This document shows, in pieces, positions 14,900-22,485 of a stretch of DNA of 26,531 nt. The notes under the pieces are model-generated. The model searched no databases, was not told the origin of the DNA, and was given only the letters and a program-made list of their open reading frames with translations. The position numbers and the translations under genes are program-made. The stretch covers positions 1 through 26,531 of the forward strand of contig UQHH01000036.1 of NCBI GenBank assembly GCA_900540865.1, given 5' to 3'. This DNA is from an uncultured Oscillospiraceae bacterium. GTDB lineage: Bacteria > Bacillota > Clostridia > Oscillospirales > Acutalibacteraceae. How positions within the stretch are numbered: position 1 is the stretch's first letter; the number at the start of each line of letters is the position of its first letter.

Positions 14900-15726
14900 T
14901 CCCCGAGCGCCTCCTTTACCTTCCTGCCCCGCTCAAGCAAAGCGGTAAGCGTTTCCTTATCCTCGTTGTCTATTGCCTCGCGTATGGCGCTGATGTTCTG
15001 TATCAGCAAATCAAGCTCTGCGCTAAGCGGCTGCCTGTTTTCCAAAAACAGCTCCGCCCAAAGCGGCGCGTTGATGTTTGCCACCCTGGAAACGTCGCGG
15101 TAGCTGCCCGCCGAAAACCCGTTGTGGTTTTTGCACTGCGGGCTCAATACATACGCGCAGGCGAGCACATGCGGAAGCTGCGACGTAAACGCAATCATCC
15201 GGTCGTGCTCCTGCGGGTCGGTTATGCGCACACCGCCGAAGCCGATGGAAAGCGCAAGGGAGGCAAGCGTATCGACCGCCGCCCGCGGCGCGCCGCACGG
15301 GACCACAATAAAGCTGGCGCCCTTGAACAAATCGGCGTCCGAAACGTCGAACCCATTTTTTTCCTTGCCCGCCATTGGGTGGCTGCCTACAAACGTAAAG
15401 TCAAATTTTTCCGCCAGTGCCGTCATCTGCGGGCAGACGGCGGATTTAATGCCGGAGGTGTCGGCCACAATACAGCCCTTTTTGATATGGCGCCCGTTTT
15501 TTTCTATAAACGCTACCGCGGCGGCCGGATATATGCCTAAAATAATCAGGTCGGCGCTGCCGAGCGACTGAGTATTCCCGATTTCGTCGATGGCGCCGCA
15601 GGAGAGCGCCTTTTCAAGAGGCGCTTCACTGCGGTTGATGCCAATAACCCTGTGGCTTGTGTATTTTTTGATTGCCTTTGCAAACGAGCCGCCGATAATG
15701 CCCAGCCCGGCGATTACAATGTTCAT
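14896..15726 (-). CDS. tyrA: Prephenate dehydrogenase
   Basis: A 276-residue NAD(P)-dependent enzyme that oxidises and decarboxylates prephenate to 4-hydroxyphenylpyruvate for tyrosine. The dinucleotide-binding GLGIIGGSFAKAI is at residues 8-20. GSHPMAGKEKNGF and SQLPHVLA carry the catalytic and substrate-binding His residues. No C-terminal ACT domain, so it is a short, catalytic-only form; some relatives add an ACT domain for tyrosine inhibition. The frame is open 46 codons further upstream inside aroF, but the ATG at 15726 is the natural start and overlaps the aroF stop by four bases. It competes with PheA for prephenate. Confidence 0.95.
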   Translation of the reverse strand: MNIVIAGLGIIGGSFAKAIKKYTSHRVIGINRSEAPLEKALSCGAIDEIGNTQSLGSADLIILGIYPAAAVAFIEKNGRHIKKGCIVADTSGIKSAVCPQMTALAEKFDFTFVGSHPMAGKEKNGFDVSDADLFKGASFIVVPCGAPRAAVDTLASLALSIGFGGVRITDPQEHDRMIAFTSQLPHVLACAYVLSPQCKNHNGFSAGSYRDVSRVANINAPLWAELFLENRQPLSAELDLLIQNISAIREAIDNEDKETLTALLERGRKVKEALGE

Positions 15727-16784
15727 GCCTTCGCTTCTTCCTTTTTTTCTTCCTTGTAAGCTGTGGGCTCCTGTACGCTTTGCAGATAACCCTTGAGGCT
15801 GAAGACCTTTTTGGCGACCATATCGAACTGTGCGGGCGTCAGGGACTGCGCGCCGTCGGACCACGCGTGCGCGGGGTCGTTGTGCACCTCAATCAGAAGG
15901 CCGTCCGCACCGGCGGCGACTGCCGACATGGAAAGTGATTCCACCAGCCAAGATTTGCCCGAAGCGTGGCTCGGGTCTACAATGACGGGCAGGTGGGATA
16001 GCTTTTTGAGAATCGGGATAGCGGAAATATCGAGCGTGTTGCGCGTGTACGTCTCGTAGGTGCGGATGCCGCGCTCGCAGAGAATAACCTGCTCGTTTCC
16101 GCCCGCCATAATGTATTCGGCGCTCATGAGGAATTCCTCGATGGTGCTGGAAAGGCCGCGCTTTAACAGAATCGGCTTGTTGGTTTTGCCAAGCTCTTTT
16201 AATAGCTCGAAGTTCTGCATATTGCGCGCGCCGACCTGGATGATGTCGACATTTTCAAACATATCGATATGGGACACGCGCATGATTTCCGTTACAATGG
16301 GAAGCCCCGTCATTTTGCGCGCCTCTTTCAAAAGGTCGAGCCCCTCCGCCTTGAGTCCCTGGAACGCATAGGGAGAGGTCCTCGGCTTGAACGCGCCGCC
16401 GCGCAGCATTGTTGCGCCTGATTTTTTTACGCTTTCCGCGATGCCGCAAATTTGCTCGCTGCTTTCGACCGAGCACGGCCCCGCCATAATCTGCAGGCTG
16501 CCGTCGCCGATTTTCAGGCCGTTGGGCAGCGTAATGACGGTATTGTCCGGATGAAATTTGCGGTTTGCCTTTTTGTAAGGCTCCTGCACGCGCTGTACGT
16601 TTGCCACGATATCCTGCGCGTTGATATAGTCGATATCGATTGCGGTGGTATCGCCTATGAGGCCCAGCACGGTGGAATGCACGCCGTTCCATGTGTTGAC
16701 CTTGACGCCGTAGTTGTCGGTCAGTTGTTCCTTGAACTTCCTGAGCTGCTCCTCGCTGCATTGCGGTTTGAGTACGATAATCAT
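15723..16784 (-). CDS. aroF: DAHP synthase, type I-beta with N-terminal regulatory domain
   Basis: A 353-residue 3-deoxy-7-phosphoheptulonate synthase, the entry step of aromatic synthesis (PEP + erythrose-4-phosphate). Residues 1-75 form a ferredoxin-like/ACT-type domain as in Thermotoga maritima DAHP synthase, where it confers feedback inhibition by tyrosine and phenylalanine. The barrel shows IMAGPCSVES (99-108), RGGAFKPRTSPYAFQG (128-143), ILLKRG and VDPSHASGKSW, with the metal-binding Cys, His, Glu and Asp. The C-terminus ends in a Lys/Glu-rich tail. First gene of the operon, started behind AAAGGA. It is controlled by the attenuator at 16824-16999. Feedback domain plus attenuation gives two levels of control. 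Confidence 0.95.
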   Translation of the reverse strand: MIIVLKPQCSEEQLRKFKEQLTDNYGVKVNTWNGVHSTVLGLIGDTTAIDIDYINAQDIVANVQRVQEPYKKANRKFHPDNTVITLPNGLKIGDGSLQIMAGPCSVESSEQICGIAESVKKSGATMLRGGAFKPRTSPYAFQGLKAEGLDLLKEARKMTGLPIVTEIMRVSHIDMFENVDIIQVGARNMQNFELLKELGKTNKPILLKRGLSSTIEEFLMSAEYIMAGGNEQVILCERGIRTYETYTRNTLDISAIPILKKLSHLPVIVDPSHASGKSWLVESLSMSAVAAGADGLLIEVHNDPAHAWSDGAQSLTPAQFDMVAKKVFSLKGYLQSVQEPTAYKEEKKEEAKA

Positions 16785-16823
16785 GAATGACCAGTCCTTT
16801 CAGTGCGGATAAAATCCGCTGTT

Positions 16824-16861
16824 ACAAAAAAATAACGGGGCTGAATGGTTTTCAGCCCCGT
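16824..16861 (-). terminator. Attenuator terminator of the aro operon
   Basis: On the minus strand, ACGGGGCTGAA (16861-16851) pairs with TTCAGCCCCGT (16845-16835), 11 perfect base pairs with a 5-base loop, followed by TTATTTTTTTG. It lies after the leader peptide gene and 40 bases before the aroF start, so it would end transcription before the operon unless the antiterminator forms. Confidence 0.92.
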
Positions 16862-16923
16862 AAAACGCCTTTTAAAAAGAAAGCGGCAACTCAAACAGTA
16901 AGCTTACTGCCTGTTTACAGGGC
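16855..16923 (-). promoter_or_regulatory. Antiterminator pairing of the aro attenuator
   Basis: In the RNA, GCCCUGUAAA (complement of 16914-16923, codons 26-29 of the leader peptide) can pair over ten consecutive bases (one U-G wobble) with UUUACGGGGC (complement of 16855-16864), which includes the 5' arm of the terminator. The two structures exclude each other. A ribosome stalled at the Tyr codons leaves this segment open; a ribosome reaching the stop codon covers it. Confidence 0.75.
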
Positions 16924-16999
16924 AACGCAAAAAATCCCAACCATAATAATAGTTGAGAGCGACAAAACCTGTAAATCGTTTTGTCATGCTGCGCTCCAT
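16904..16999 (-). CDS. Aromatic leader peptide, 31 aa, of the aro operon attenuator
   Basis: A 32-codon frame starts at ATG 16999 behind a perfect GGAGG seven bases away, about 30 bases after the predicted transcription start. Residues 16-23 read N-Y-Y-Y-G-W-D-F: three consecutive Tyr, then Trp and Phe, all three aromatic products of the pathway, in a peptide that otherwise has Phe only at 9 and 12. Just before them the RNA can form an 8-bp hairpin, GACAAAAC/GTTTTGTC (16961-16985), a natural pause stem. The frame ends TAA at 16904-16906, inside the palindrome CAGTAAGCTTACTG (16896-16909). The position between a strong promoter and a terminator, with an antiterminator segment in its last codons, fits trp/phe-type ribosome-mediated attenuation. 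Confidence 0.85.
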   Translation of the reverse strand: MERSMTKRFTGFVALNYYYGWDFLRCPVNRQ

Positions 17000-17034
17000 A
17001 CCGTTGCCTCCGCTTTCAATTTGCTGTTTGCATC

Positions 17035-17063
17035 ATCATAATACGCAAAATGGATTTTGTCAA
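17035..17063 (-). promoter_or_regulatory. Promoter of the aro operon
   Basis: On the minus strand a perfect TTGACA (17058-17063), a 17-base spacer and TATGAT (17035-17040). It predicts a transcript start near 17028 and a leader of about 245 bases before aroF. Confidence 0.9.
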
Positions 17064-17120
17064 TAGGTTTCCGGTAATTTGTTGCTTTAAACCGCTAAAT
17101 TTTTTGAAAGAAGCATCCGG

Positions 17121-17149
17121 TTGTACTCCACGCAATATAATGGTATAAT
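17121..17149 (+). promoter_or_regulatory. Promoter of the DUF951-prfA group
   Basis: TTGTAC (17121-17126), a 17-base spacer and perfect TATAAT (17144-17149), about 35 bases ahead of the ATG at 17184. It is divergent from the aro promoter, with the -35 boxes about 58 bases apart. Confidence 0.75.
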
Positions 17150-17183
17150 AAAATCTAATTAGGATGAAAAGGAGGCGCTGTGC

Positions 17184-17369
17184 ATGGACGTCAGGGTCGG
17201 GGATATCCTGGAGATGAAAAAGCCGCACCCGTGCGGGGAAAAACGGTTTCTTGTCCGGCGCATCGGTATGGATTTTAAAATTGAATGCTGCAAATGCGGG
17301 CATCAAATCATGCTGCCGCGCTCCAAGGCGGAAAAGAACATAAAAAAGATTATTCGAGAAGAGCATTAG
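17184..17369 (+). CDS. DUF951 family protein, 61 aa
   Basis: A small soluble protein of the DUF951 family, widespread in Firmicutes and of unknown function. The typical sequence starts VRVGDILEMKKPHPCGEKRFLVRRIGMDFKIEC and continues CKCGHQIMLPRSKAEKNIKKI. It has Cys17 near the start and a CCKCG knuckle at residues 35-39, a likely metal site, and a basic C-terminus that suggests nucleic acid binding (inference). AAAAGGAGG precedes the ATG. It is the first gene of the plus-strand run and lies 41 bases before prfA. Confidence 0.9.
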   Translation: MDVRVGDILEMKKPHPCGEKRFLVRRIGMDFKIECCKCGHQIMLPRSKAEKNIKKIIREEH

Positions 17370-17410
17370 CTTATCCGCCGTATTTCATAAATTTTACGAA
17401 GAAAAGGCGG

Positions 17411-18496
17411 ATGACAGGCTTGTTTGATAAATTAACGGTACTGGAAAAGCGGTTTGAGGAGCTGAACCAGAAGCTTTACGACCCGGCGGTGGCGGCCGAC
17501 CCGGAGCAATACGCAAAGCTGATGAAGGAAGTCAAGTCCTTAGAGCCGATTGTAGACAAGTACAGGGAATATAAAAACGCCGTGCTGTCCGAGCGGGAGG
17601 CGCGGCAGATTCTTGACGAGGGCGGCGCGGACAGGGAGCTGCGGGAGCTTGCCGAATCGGAGCTCGGCGAAGCAAAGCAGGCGGTTTCAACACTTTCTGA
17701 GGAGCTTAAAATTTTATTGCTGCCGAAGGACCCGAACGACGAGCGCAACGTTATCATAGAAATACGCGGCGGCGCCGGCGGGGAGGAAGCGGCGCTTTTC
17801 TGCGCGGTACTCTACCGCATGTACACCATGTACGCGGAGAAACGCGGCTTTCAAACGGAGCTTTTAAACGCCAATGAAACGGAGCTGGGCGGCTATAAGG
17901 AAATCAGCTTTATGGTCACGGGCTCGGGCGCATACTCCCGTTTGAAATACGAAAGCGGCGTGCACCGGGTACAGCGCGTGCCGGAAACGGAATCGCAGGG
18001 GAGAATTCATACCTCCACCGTCACGGTCGCCGTACTGCCCGAGGCGGAGGACGTGGAGCTTGAAATCAATCCGGCGGATTTGCAAATCGATACGTTCCGC
18101 AGCAGCGGCGCGGGCGGACAGCATATCAATAAGACAGAATCGGCCATCCGTATTACGCACCTGCCGACCGGTACCGTGGTGGAATGCCAGGACGAGCGAA
18201 GCCAGTATAAAAACAAGGACAAGGCGATGAAGGTGTTAAAGTCCCGCCTGCTCGACGCAAAGCGCAGGGAGCAGGAGGAATCGGTTGCGTCGGAACGCCG
18301 CCTGCAGGTCGGCACAGGTGACCGCAGCGAGCGCATCCGCACCTACAATTACCCACAGGGCAGGATTACCGACCACCGCATAGGACTGACGGTTTACCAG
18401 CTTGAGGATATATTAAACGGCAGCTTGGATACGGTGGTCGACGCGCTTATTACGGCAGACCGCGCGAAACAGCTCGGGAAAGAGCAGCCGGACTGA
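17411..18496 (+). CDS. prfA: Peptide chain release factor 1
   Basis: A 361-residue class I release factor that reads UAA and UAG stop codons in the ribosome and triggers peptide release. The catalytic GGQ is in SSGAGGQHINKTESA (about residues 228-242). The anticodon-mimic tripeptide is P-E-T in HRVQRVPETESQGRIHTST, of the RF1 PxT type, not the SPF of RF2. The N-terminal helical coiled coil and the C-terminal TYNYPQGRITDHRIGL are normal. The frame is open upstream, overlapping DUF951, but the ATG at 17411 with AAAAGGCGG before it gives the standard start. No prmC methyltransferase gene follows, although it often does elsewhere. Confidence 0.97.
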   Translation: MTGLFDKLTVLEKRFEELNQKLYDPAVAADPEQYAKLMKEVKSLEPIVDKYREYKNAVLSEREARQILDEGGADRELRELAESELGEAKQAVSTLSEELKILLLPKDPNDERNVIIEIRGGAGGEEAALFCAVLYRMYTMYAEKRGFQTELLNANETELGGYKEISFMVTGSGAYSRLKYESGVHRVQRVPETESQGRIHTSTVTVAVLPEAEDVELEINPADLQIDTFRSSGAGGQHINKTESAIRITHLPTGTVVECQDERSQYKNKDKAMKVLKSRLLDAKRREQEESVASERRLQVGTGDRSERIRTYNYPQGRITDHRIGLTVYQLEDILNGSLDTVVDALITADRAKQLGKEQPD

Positions 18497-18550
18497 TATG
18501 ACAAGGAAAAATTTACAATTCGTTCTTTGATTTTAACGAAAGAATGGCGT

Positions 18551-19570
18551 ATGATGAAAACTCAAATATTAACAAAGGAACAAATAGGAACAGCGGCACA
18601 GATTATCCGAAACGGAGGCCTGGTTGCCATGCCGACCGAAACCGTATACGGCCTGGCGGCGGACGCGCTCAACGGCACAGCCGTTGCGAAAATTTTTAAA
18701 GCAAAGGGCAGGCCGATGGACAACCCGCTGATTGTGCATATCGCGGAAATAGAGGATTTGGAACGGCTCGTATCCTGCTTTCCGGAAAAGGCAAGGCTTC
18801 TTGCCTCCCGCTTTTGGCCCGGGCCGCTGACGATGGTGCTTCCAAAATCGGAGCTGATTCCCGATGAGGTGAGCGCGGGGCTCGACACGGTCGGAATCCG
18901 ATTCCCGGCGCACCCGCTCGCTCAAGAATTGATTCGGGAAAGCGGCACGCCGCTTGCGGCTCCCTCCGCCAACCGTTCAGGAATTCCAAGCCCCACGACG
19001 GCGCAGCATGTCCTGTGCGATTTGGACGGCCGGATTGAGGCGGTGCTCGACGGCGGTGAATGCCGTGTCGGTGTGGAATCGACTGTAATTACTTTGGCAG
19101 GGGACAGGCCGCGCCTGCTCCGCCCGGGCGGCGTGACGCTTGAGCAGATGGAAGCGGTTATCGGCAAAATCGACGTGGACGCCGCGGTGCTTCACCGGCT
19201 TGACGACAGCGCGCAGGCCGCGAGCCCCGGTATGAAGTACAAGCATTACGCACCGAAAGCGCGCGTTGTATTAATAAAAGCAGACGACCAAAAATATATT
19301 GATTATGTAAACAGTCACGCGGACGATGATACCGCGTGTATGTGCTTTGATGAAGACGCCGCGGCGCTGCGTGCGGGTAAGACGTATCCGCTTGGCGCGA
19401 AATGGGACACCCTGCGCCAGGCGCGCGTATTGTTCGCAACGCTTCGGCAGATTGACGACGACGGGATGACGCTCGTATATGCGCGCTGCCCCGACATGGA
19501 CGGGGTTGGAATGGCAGTGTATAACCGCCTGATACGCGCCGCAGGATTTGAGGTGAAGGAGCTTGCGTGA
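18551..19570 (+). CDS. tsaC: Threonylcarbamoyl-AMP synthase (Sua5/TsaC type)
   Basis: A 339-residue enzyme that makes threonylcarbamoyl-AMP from threonine, bicarbonate and ATP for t6A at position 37 of ANN-decoding tRNAs. The YrdC-type catalytic domain covers about residues 5-200: MPTETVYGLAADA, KIFKAKGRPMDNPLIVHI, VGIRFPAHPLA and APSANRSGIPSPTTAQHV. After the linker KHYAPKARVVLIK comes the C-terminal Sua5 domain (about 225-339), so this is the long Sua5 form. The start is uncertain: ATG at 18551 or 18554 lacks a good ribosome site, and an in-frame TTG at 18527 is possible. A 10-codon ATG frame at 18498-18530 ends across that TTG and could feed ribosomes to it. It overlaps coaE by eight bases. 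Confidence 0.93.
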   Translation: MMKTQILTKEQIGTAAQIIRNGGLVAMPTETVYGLAADALNGTAVAKIFKAKGRPMDNPLIVHIAEIEDLERLVSCFPEKARLLASRFWPGPLTMVLPKSELIPDEVSAGLDTVGIRFPAHPLAQELIRESGTPLAAPSANRSGIPSPTTAQHVLCDLDGRIEAVLDGGECRVGVESTVITLAGDRPRLLRPGGVTLEQMEAVIGKIDVDAAVLHRLDDSAQAASPGMKYKHYAPKARVVLIKADDQKYIDYVNSHADDDTACMCFDEDAAALRAGKTYPLGAKWDTLRQARVLFATLRQIDDDGMTLVYARCPDMDGVGMAVYNRLIRAAGFEVKELA

Positions 19571-20183
19571 TTTTGTAATCGTAGGGCTGACAGGCCCAAC
19601 CGGTGCGGGGAAAAGTACGGTGTCGCAGGTAATGCGTGAAAACGGCTGGACGATTATCGACGCCGACGCCCTTTCGCGTGAAGTGGTCGCGCCCGGCTCT
19701 CCCTGCGTAACGCAGCTTTGCAGCGTGTTTGGGGCGGATATCCGCACGCCTGGCGGCGGAATCGACCGTAAGCTGCTTGCAAAGCACGCGTTTTCTTCCC
19801 GTGAAAAGACCAAGCTTTTAAACAGTATTGTGCACCCTTGGGTGTTCCTGCGGACGTTGGAGCTTGTTAACGAATACCGCAAGCAAAGGGTTGCGCACTT
19901 TGTATTCGACGCGCCGCTTTTATTTGAAAGCAACGCGGACGTTATGTGCGATTATGTGATTTCTGTCATTGCGCCGGAAAGCGTCCGTATAGAACGCATA
20001 ATGCGGCGTGACTTCCTTACTGAGGAGCAGGCGCGGCTGCGTCTTTCCGCACAATATGACGATAATTTTTACATTACCCGGTCCGACCGGGTGATTGACG
20101 GCTCCCAGCCGCTGGAAATGGTGCTGCACGAAGCACGGCTTGCGGCGGAGGAGCTTAGAAAGAAACAAGGCGGTGAAGGATGA
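19563..20183 (+). CDS. coaE: Dephospho-CoA kinase
   Basis: A 206-residue P-loop kinase for the last step of coenzyme A synthesis, phosphorylating the 3'-OH of dephospho-CoA. The Walker A motif GPTGAGKST is at 11-19. The IIDADALSREVV segment binds substrate, HPWVFLRTLE marks the CoA domain, and FDAPLLFES is the Walker B/lid region, with DRVIDG near the end. The start appears to be TTG at 19563 (MRDFVIVGLTG) with AGGTG seven bases upstream, inside the end of tsaC; no ATG or GTG in this frame precedes the P-loop. It ends in a four-base ATGA overlap with the transglycosylase gene. The overlaps point to one operon. Confidence 0.95.
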   Translation: MRDFVIVGLTGPTGAGKSTVSQVMRENGWTIIDADALSREVVAPGSPCVTQLCSVFGADIRTPGGGIDRKLLAKHAFSSREKTKLLNSIVHPWVFLRTLELVNEYRKQRVAHFVFDAPLLFESNADVMCDYVISVIAPESVRIERIMRRDFLTEEQARLRLSAQYDDNFYITRSDRVIDGSQPLEMVLHEARLAAEELRKKQGGEG

Positions 20184-20767
20184 GCAGGAAAAGAAAATCC
20201 GGTTTTATAGTAGCGGCGGTTTCCATATTGTTTGCTGCCGTCGTGATTGTCGTTGCGATTTATGCGTTTTCAAATGCGCAGAACGACCTGCAGGAATCGG
20301 CTTATCCAATGAAATATCAAAATGAAGTGAACGCCGCCTCCCAGAGCTACGGCGTGGATAAAGCCCTGATATACGCGGTCATCCGCACGGAAAGCGGGTT
20401 CGACCCGGAGGCGGGTTCTCATGCGGGCGCGATGGGCCTGATGCAGATTATGCCGACGACCTTTGAATGGCTGCAGACCTATTACGACGGTGAAATTACG
20501 ATGGAAACGGATAAGCTTACAGACCCGGAAATCAATATCGATTACGGAACAAAATTCTTAAAATTTTTGCTGGAGCGCTACGAAAGCGAGCAGGCGGCTA
20601 TCGCCGCGTATAACGCGGGCTTCGGCGCGGTGGACAGCTGGCTTTCTGATAGCCAGTATTCTTCAGACGGCGTCCATCTCGACACGATTCCCTATAACGA
20701 AACCTCAAACTATGTGGTTAAGGTAGAAAACGCGCGTGAAAAATACAAGGAGCTGTACCAGCTATAA
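20180..20767 (+). CDS. Membrane-anchored lytic transglycosylase (SLT/GH23)
   Basis: A 195-residue cell-wall enzyme. Residues 1-6 are basic, 8-29 form one membrane anchor, and the rest lies outside. The SLT domain covers about 46-170: IYAVIRTESGFDPEAGS with catalytic Glu71, AMGLMQIMPTTFEWL and AAIAAYNAGFGAVDSWL, all hallmarks of Slt70/GH23 enzymes that cleave the MurNAc-GlcNAc bond with anhydro-ring formation. Full-length for the short anchored type. The ATG overlaps the coaE stop (ATGA), so it is translated with coaE; the coaE-transglycosylase pair is common in Clostridia. Confidence 0.95.
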   Translation: MSRKRKSGFIVAAVSILFAAVVIVVAIYAFSNAQNDLQESAYPMKYQNEVNAASQSYGVDKALIYAVIRTESGFDPEAGSHAGAMGLMQIMPTTFEWLQTYYDGEITMETDKLTDPEINIDYGTKFLKFLLERYESEQAAIAAYNAGFGAVDSWLSDSQYSSDGVHLDTIPYNETSNYVVKVENAREKYKELYQL

Positions 20768-20829
20768 AACAGTTTCTGATAACACGGCGCAATCAGGGTA
20801 AAATAAAGCATGGAAAGGATTGATATGAA

Positions 20830-22236
20830 ATGGCAGAAGAAAAATCACAGGCAGCAAAGCTCAAGGAAGAACTGTTTCTTGACAGAAAAAATGGAATAGC
20901 TACACGTGATGAGGAAGAAATTAAAACTGCGGACGAATTTTGCACCGGTTATAAAAGGTTTTTAGACTGCGCAAAAACAGAACGCGAGGCAGTCATCACG
21001 GCGGAACAAATAGCAAAGGAAGCAGGATTTACGGCGTTTGACTGCGAAAAACAATATCAGCCGGGCGACCGGGTTTATACGATAAACCGCGGGAAAAATA
21101 TAATGCTTGCCGTTATCGGCACAGATGGATGCAAAGACGGTGTACGCCTTGCTATCGCGCATATCGATTCCCCGCGGCTTGATTTAAAGCCGAACCCTTT
21201 ATACGAGTCAAACGACCTGGCGCTGTTTAAAACGCATTATTACGGCGGCATCAAAAAATACCAGTGGACGGCGGTTCCGCTTGCCCTGCACGGTACGGTC
21301 GTGCTGAAAAACGGGGAGAAAATCTCTGTATGCCTCGGTGAAAAGGAAGATGAGCCGTGCTTTTGCGTGACCGACCTTCTGCCGCATCTTGCGCAGGAGC
21401 AGAACACAAAAACCCTGGCAAAGGGATTTACGGGCGAGGACCTGAACGTGCTCGTCGGCAGCCGCCCGTTTAAAGACGATAAGGAATCCGAGCTTGTGAA
21501 GCTCAATATCATGAAGCTGCTGCACGAGCAGTATAAAATTACGGAAGCTGACTTCTTATCGGCAGAGCTGGAGCTTGTTCCTGCGTATAAAGCGCGGGAT
21601 ATCGGCTTTGACCGCAGTATGGTCGGCGGTTACGGCCACGACGACCGCATTTGCGCGTACCCTGCACTGATGGCTGCAATTGGCTGCAAGACTCCCAGAC
21701 AAACATCGATTACCGTTTTGGTAGACAAAGAGGAGACGGGCAGCGACGGCAACACAGGTATGCAGAGCGATTATATGAAATATTTTATCTTTGATTTGGC
21801 GAAAAGCGAGGGACTAGAGGGCTATCGGGTGCTTTCAAAAAGCAAATGCCTTTCCGCCGATGTAAACGCGGCGTTCGACCCGACGTACGCAAGCGTGTAT
21901 GAGGCGAACAATTCCTGCTATATCAACAACGGCGTCGTAATTACAAAATATACGGGACACGGCGGCAAGTATGATACCTCCGACGCGTCAGCGGAATTTA
22001 TGGCGGAAATACGCCTGCTGCTCGACAAGGAAAACATCCTTTGGCAAACGGGTGAGCTCGGCAAGGTGGACCAGGGCGGCGGCGGAACGATTGCAAAATA
22101 TGTTGCCAACCTGAATGTGGACGTTATTGACCTGGGCGTACCCGTGCTATCCATGCATTCCCCGTTTGAGGTTGCGTCAAAGGTTGACCTTTATATGGCG
22201 TACCGCGCGTTTACCTCGTTTTTTGAAGCGCAATAA
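20830..22236 (+). CDS. M18-family aminopeptidase
   Basis: A 468-residue cytoplasmic zinc aminopeptidase of family M18 (aspartyl aminopeptidase-like), trimming N-terminal residues from peptides. The two-metal site is complete: AHIDSPRLDLKP with the first His, GYGHDDRICAYPAL with the bridging Asp, DKEETGSDGNTGMQ with the catalytic Glu pair, DVNAAFDP, and a final His in VLSMHSPFEV. Normal length. The ATG at 20830 follows AAAGGA. It lies 62 bases after the transglycosylase stop with no strong terminator between, so it may share the transcript or use a weak promoter (TAAAAT at 20799). Confidence 0.93.
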   Translation: MAEEKSQAAKLKEELFLDRKNGIATRDEEEIKTADEFCTGYKRFLDCAKTEREAVITAEQIAKEAGFTAFDCEKQYQPGDRVYTINRGKNIMLAVIGTDGCKDGVRLAIAHIDSPRLDLKPNPLYESNDLALFKTHYYGGIKKYQWTAVPLALHGTVVLKNGEKISVCLGEKEDEPCFCVTDLLPHLAQEQNTKTLAKGFTGEDLNVLVGSRPFKDDKESELVKLNIMKLLHEQYKITEADFLSAELELVPAYKARDIGFDRSMVGGYGHDDRICAYPALMAAIGCKTPRQTSITVLVDKEETGSDGNTGMQSDYMKYFIFDLAKSEGLEGYRVLSKSKCLSADVNAAFDPTYASVYEANNSCYINNGVVITKYTGHGGKYDTSDASAEFMAEIRLLLDKENILWQTGELGKVDQGGGGTIAKYVANLNVDVIDLGVPVLSMHSPFEVASKVDLYMAYRAFTSFFEAQ

Positions 22237-22257
22237 AAACTGTTATATAACAATGGA

Positions 22258-22295
22258 ATCCCCCGCAGCGGGCAGTATGCCTGACAGCGGGGGAT
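22258..22295 (+). terminator. Hairpin after the M18 aminopeptidase gene
   Basis: A 9-bp stem, ATCCCCCGC (22258-22266) with GCGGGGGAT (22287-22295), and an inner GGGC/GCCT pairing. There is no T-run, so it is either an imperfect terminator or an RNA 3'-end protector. Confidence 0.55.
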
Positions 22296-22346
22296 GTGTT
22301 GCGTGCAGAGATAACCTACTTTTTTCTCACAAATTAAAATGTACCC

Positions 22347-22375
22347 TTGATTTTTAATTTGAGATGTGGTAATAT
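22347..22375 (+). promoter_or_regulatory. Promoter of tRNA-Arg
   Basis: TTGATT (22347-22352), a 17-base spacer and TAATAT (22370-22375), ending 31 bases before the mature tRNA 5' end. The -35 box lies inside an AAATTAAAA/TTTTAATTT inverted repeat (22331-22360). Confidence 0.75.
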
Positions 22376-22406
22376 ACTTTAGCAGCTCTTTTTGAGTTGT
22401 ATTTTT

Positions 22407-22483
22407 GCGCCAGTAGCTCAGCTGGATAGAGTGCTTGACTACGAATCAAGAGGTCAGGGGTTCGAGTCCCTTCTGGCGCGCCA
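22407..22483 (+). tRNA. tRNA-Arg, anticodon ACG
   Basis: The cloverleaf is complete: acceptor GCGCCAG (22407-22413) with CTGGCGC (22473-22479), D-stem GCTC/GAGT, anticodon stem CTTGA/TCAAG with loop CTACGAA (anticodon ACG, read as ICG for CGU/CGC/CGA), T-stem AGGGG/CCCTT with TTCGAGT, discriminator G22480 and encoded CCA 22481-22483. Its 3' end is the left border of the integrated element. Confidence 0.97.
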
Positions 22484-22485
22484 GA
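22472..22485. other. Probable left attachment site (attL) region at the tRNA 3' end
   Basis: The integrase gene lies just downstream and points at the tRNA, the usual arrangement for tRNA-targeting tyrosine integrases. The tRNA 3' end with CCA forms a perfect 14-bp palindrome, TCTGGCGCGCCAGA. The actual crossover repeat can only be fixed by finding its second copy beyond the right edge of the window. Confidence 0.5.

Noticed and set aside
11160..15864. Long plus- and minus-strand ORFs overlapping aroC, aroA, aroB and tyrA (for example 13209-13697 and 11432-11878)
   Set aside because: They are shadow frames of GC-rich genes: low-complexity Arg/Ala/Pro-rich products without ribosome sites, while the overlapping aro genes have full family motifs.
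16785..17030. T-box riboswitch or TRAP site upstream of aroF
   Set aside because: No T-box AGGGTGGNACCGCG core and no series of GAG/UAG repeats is present; the leader ORF with terminator and antiterminator explains the region.
18498..18530. Ten-codon ORF between prfA and tsaC
   Set aside because: It has only a weak case: no good ribosome site and no terminator structure. Noted as a possible coupling device for a TTG start of tsaC, but not called as a gene.
19158..19933. Two overlapping minus-strand ORFs of 209 and 220 codons opposite tsaC and coaE
   Set aside because: Antisense shadows of clear housekeeping genes; no ribosome site or recognisable domain.
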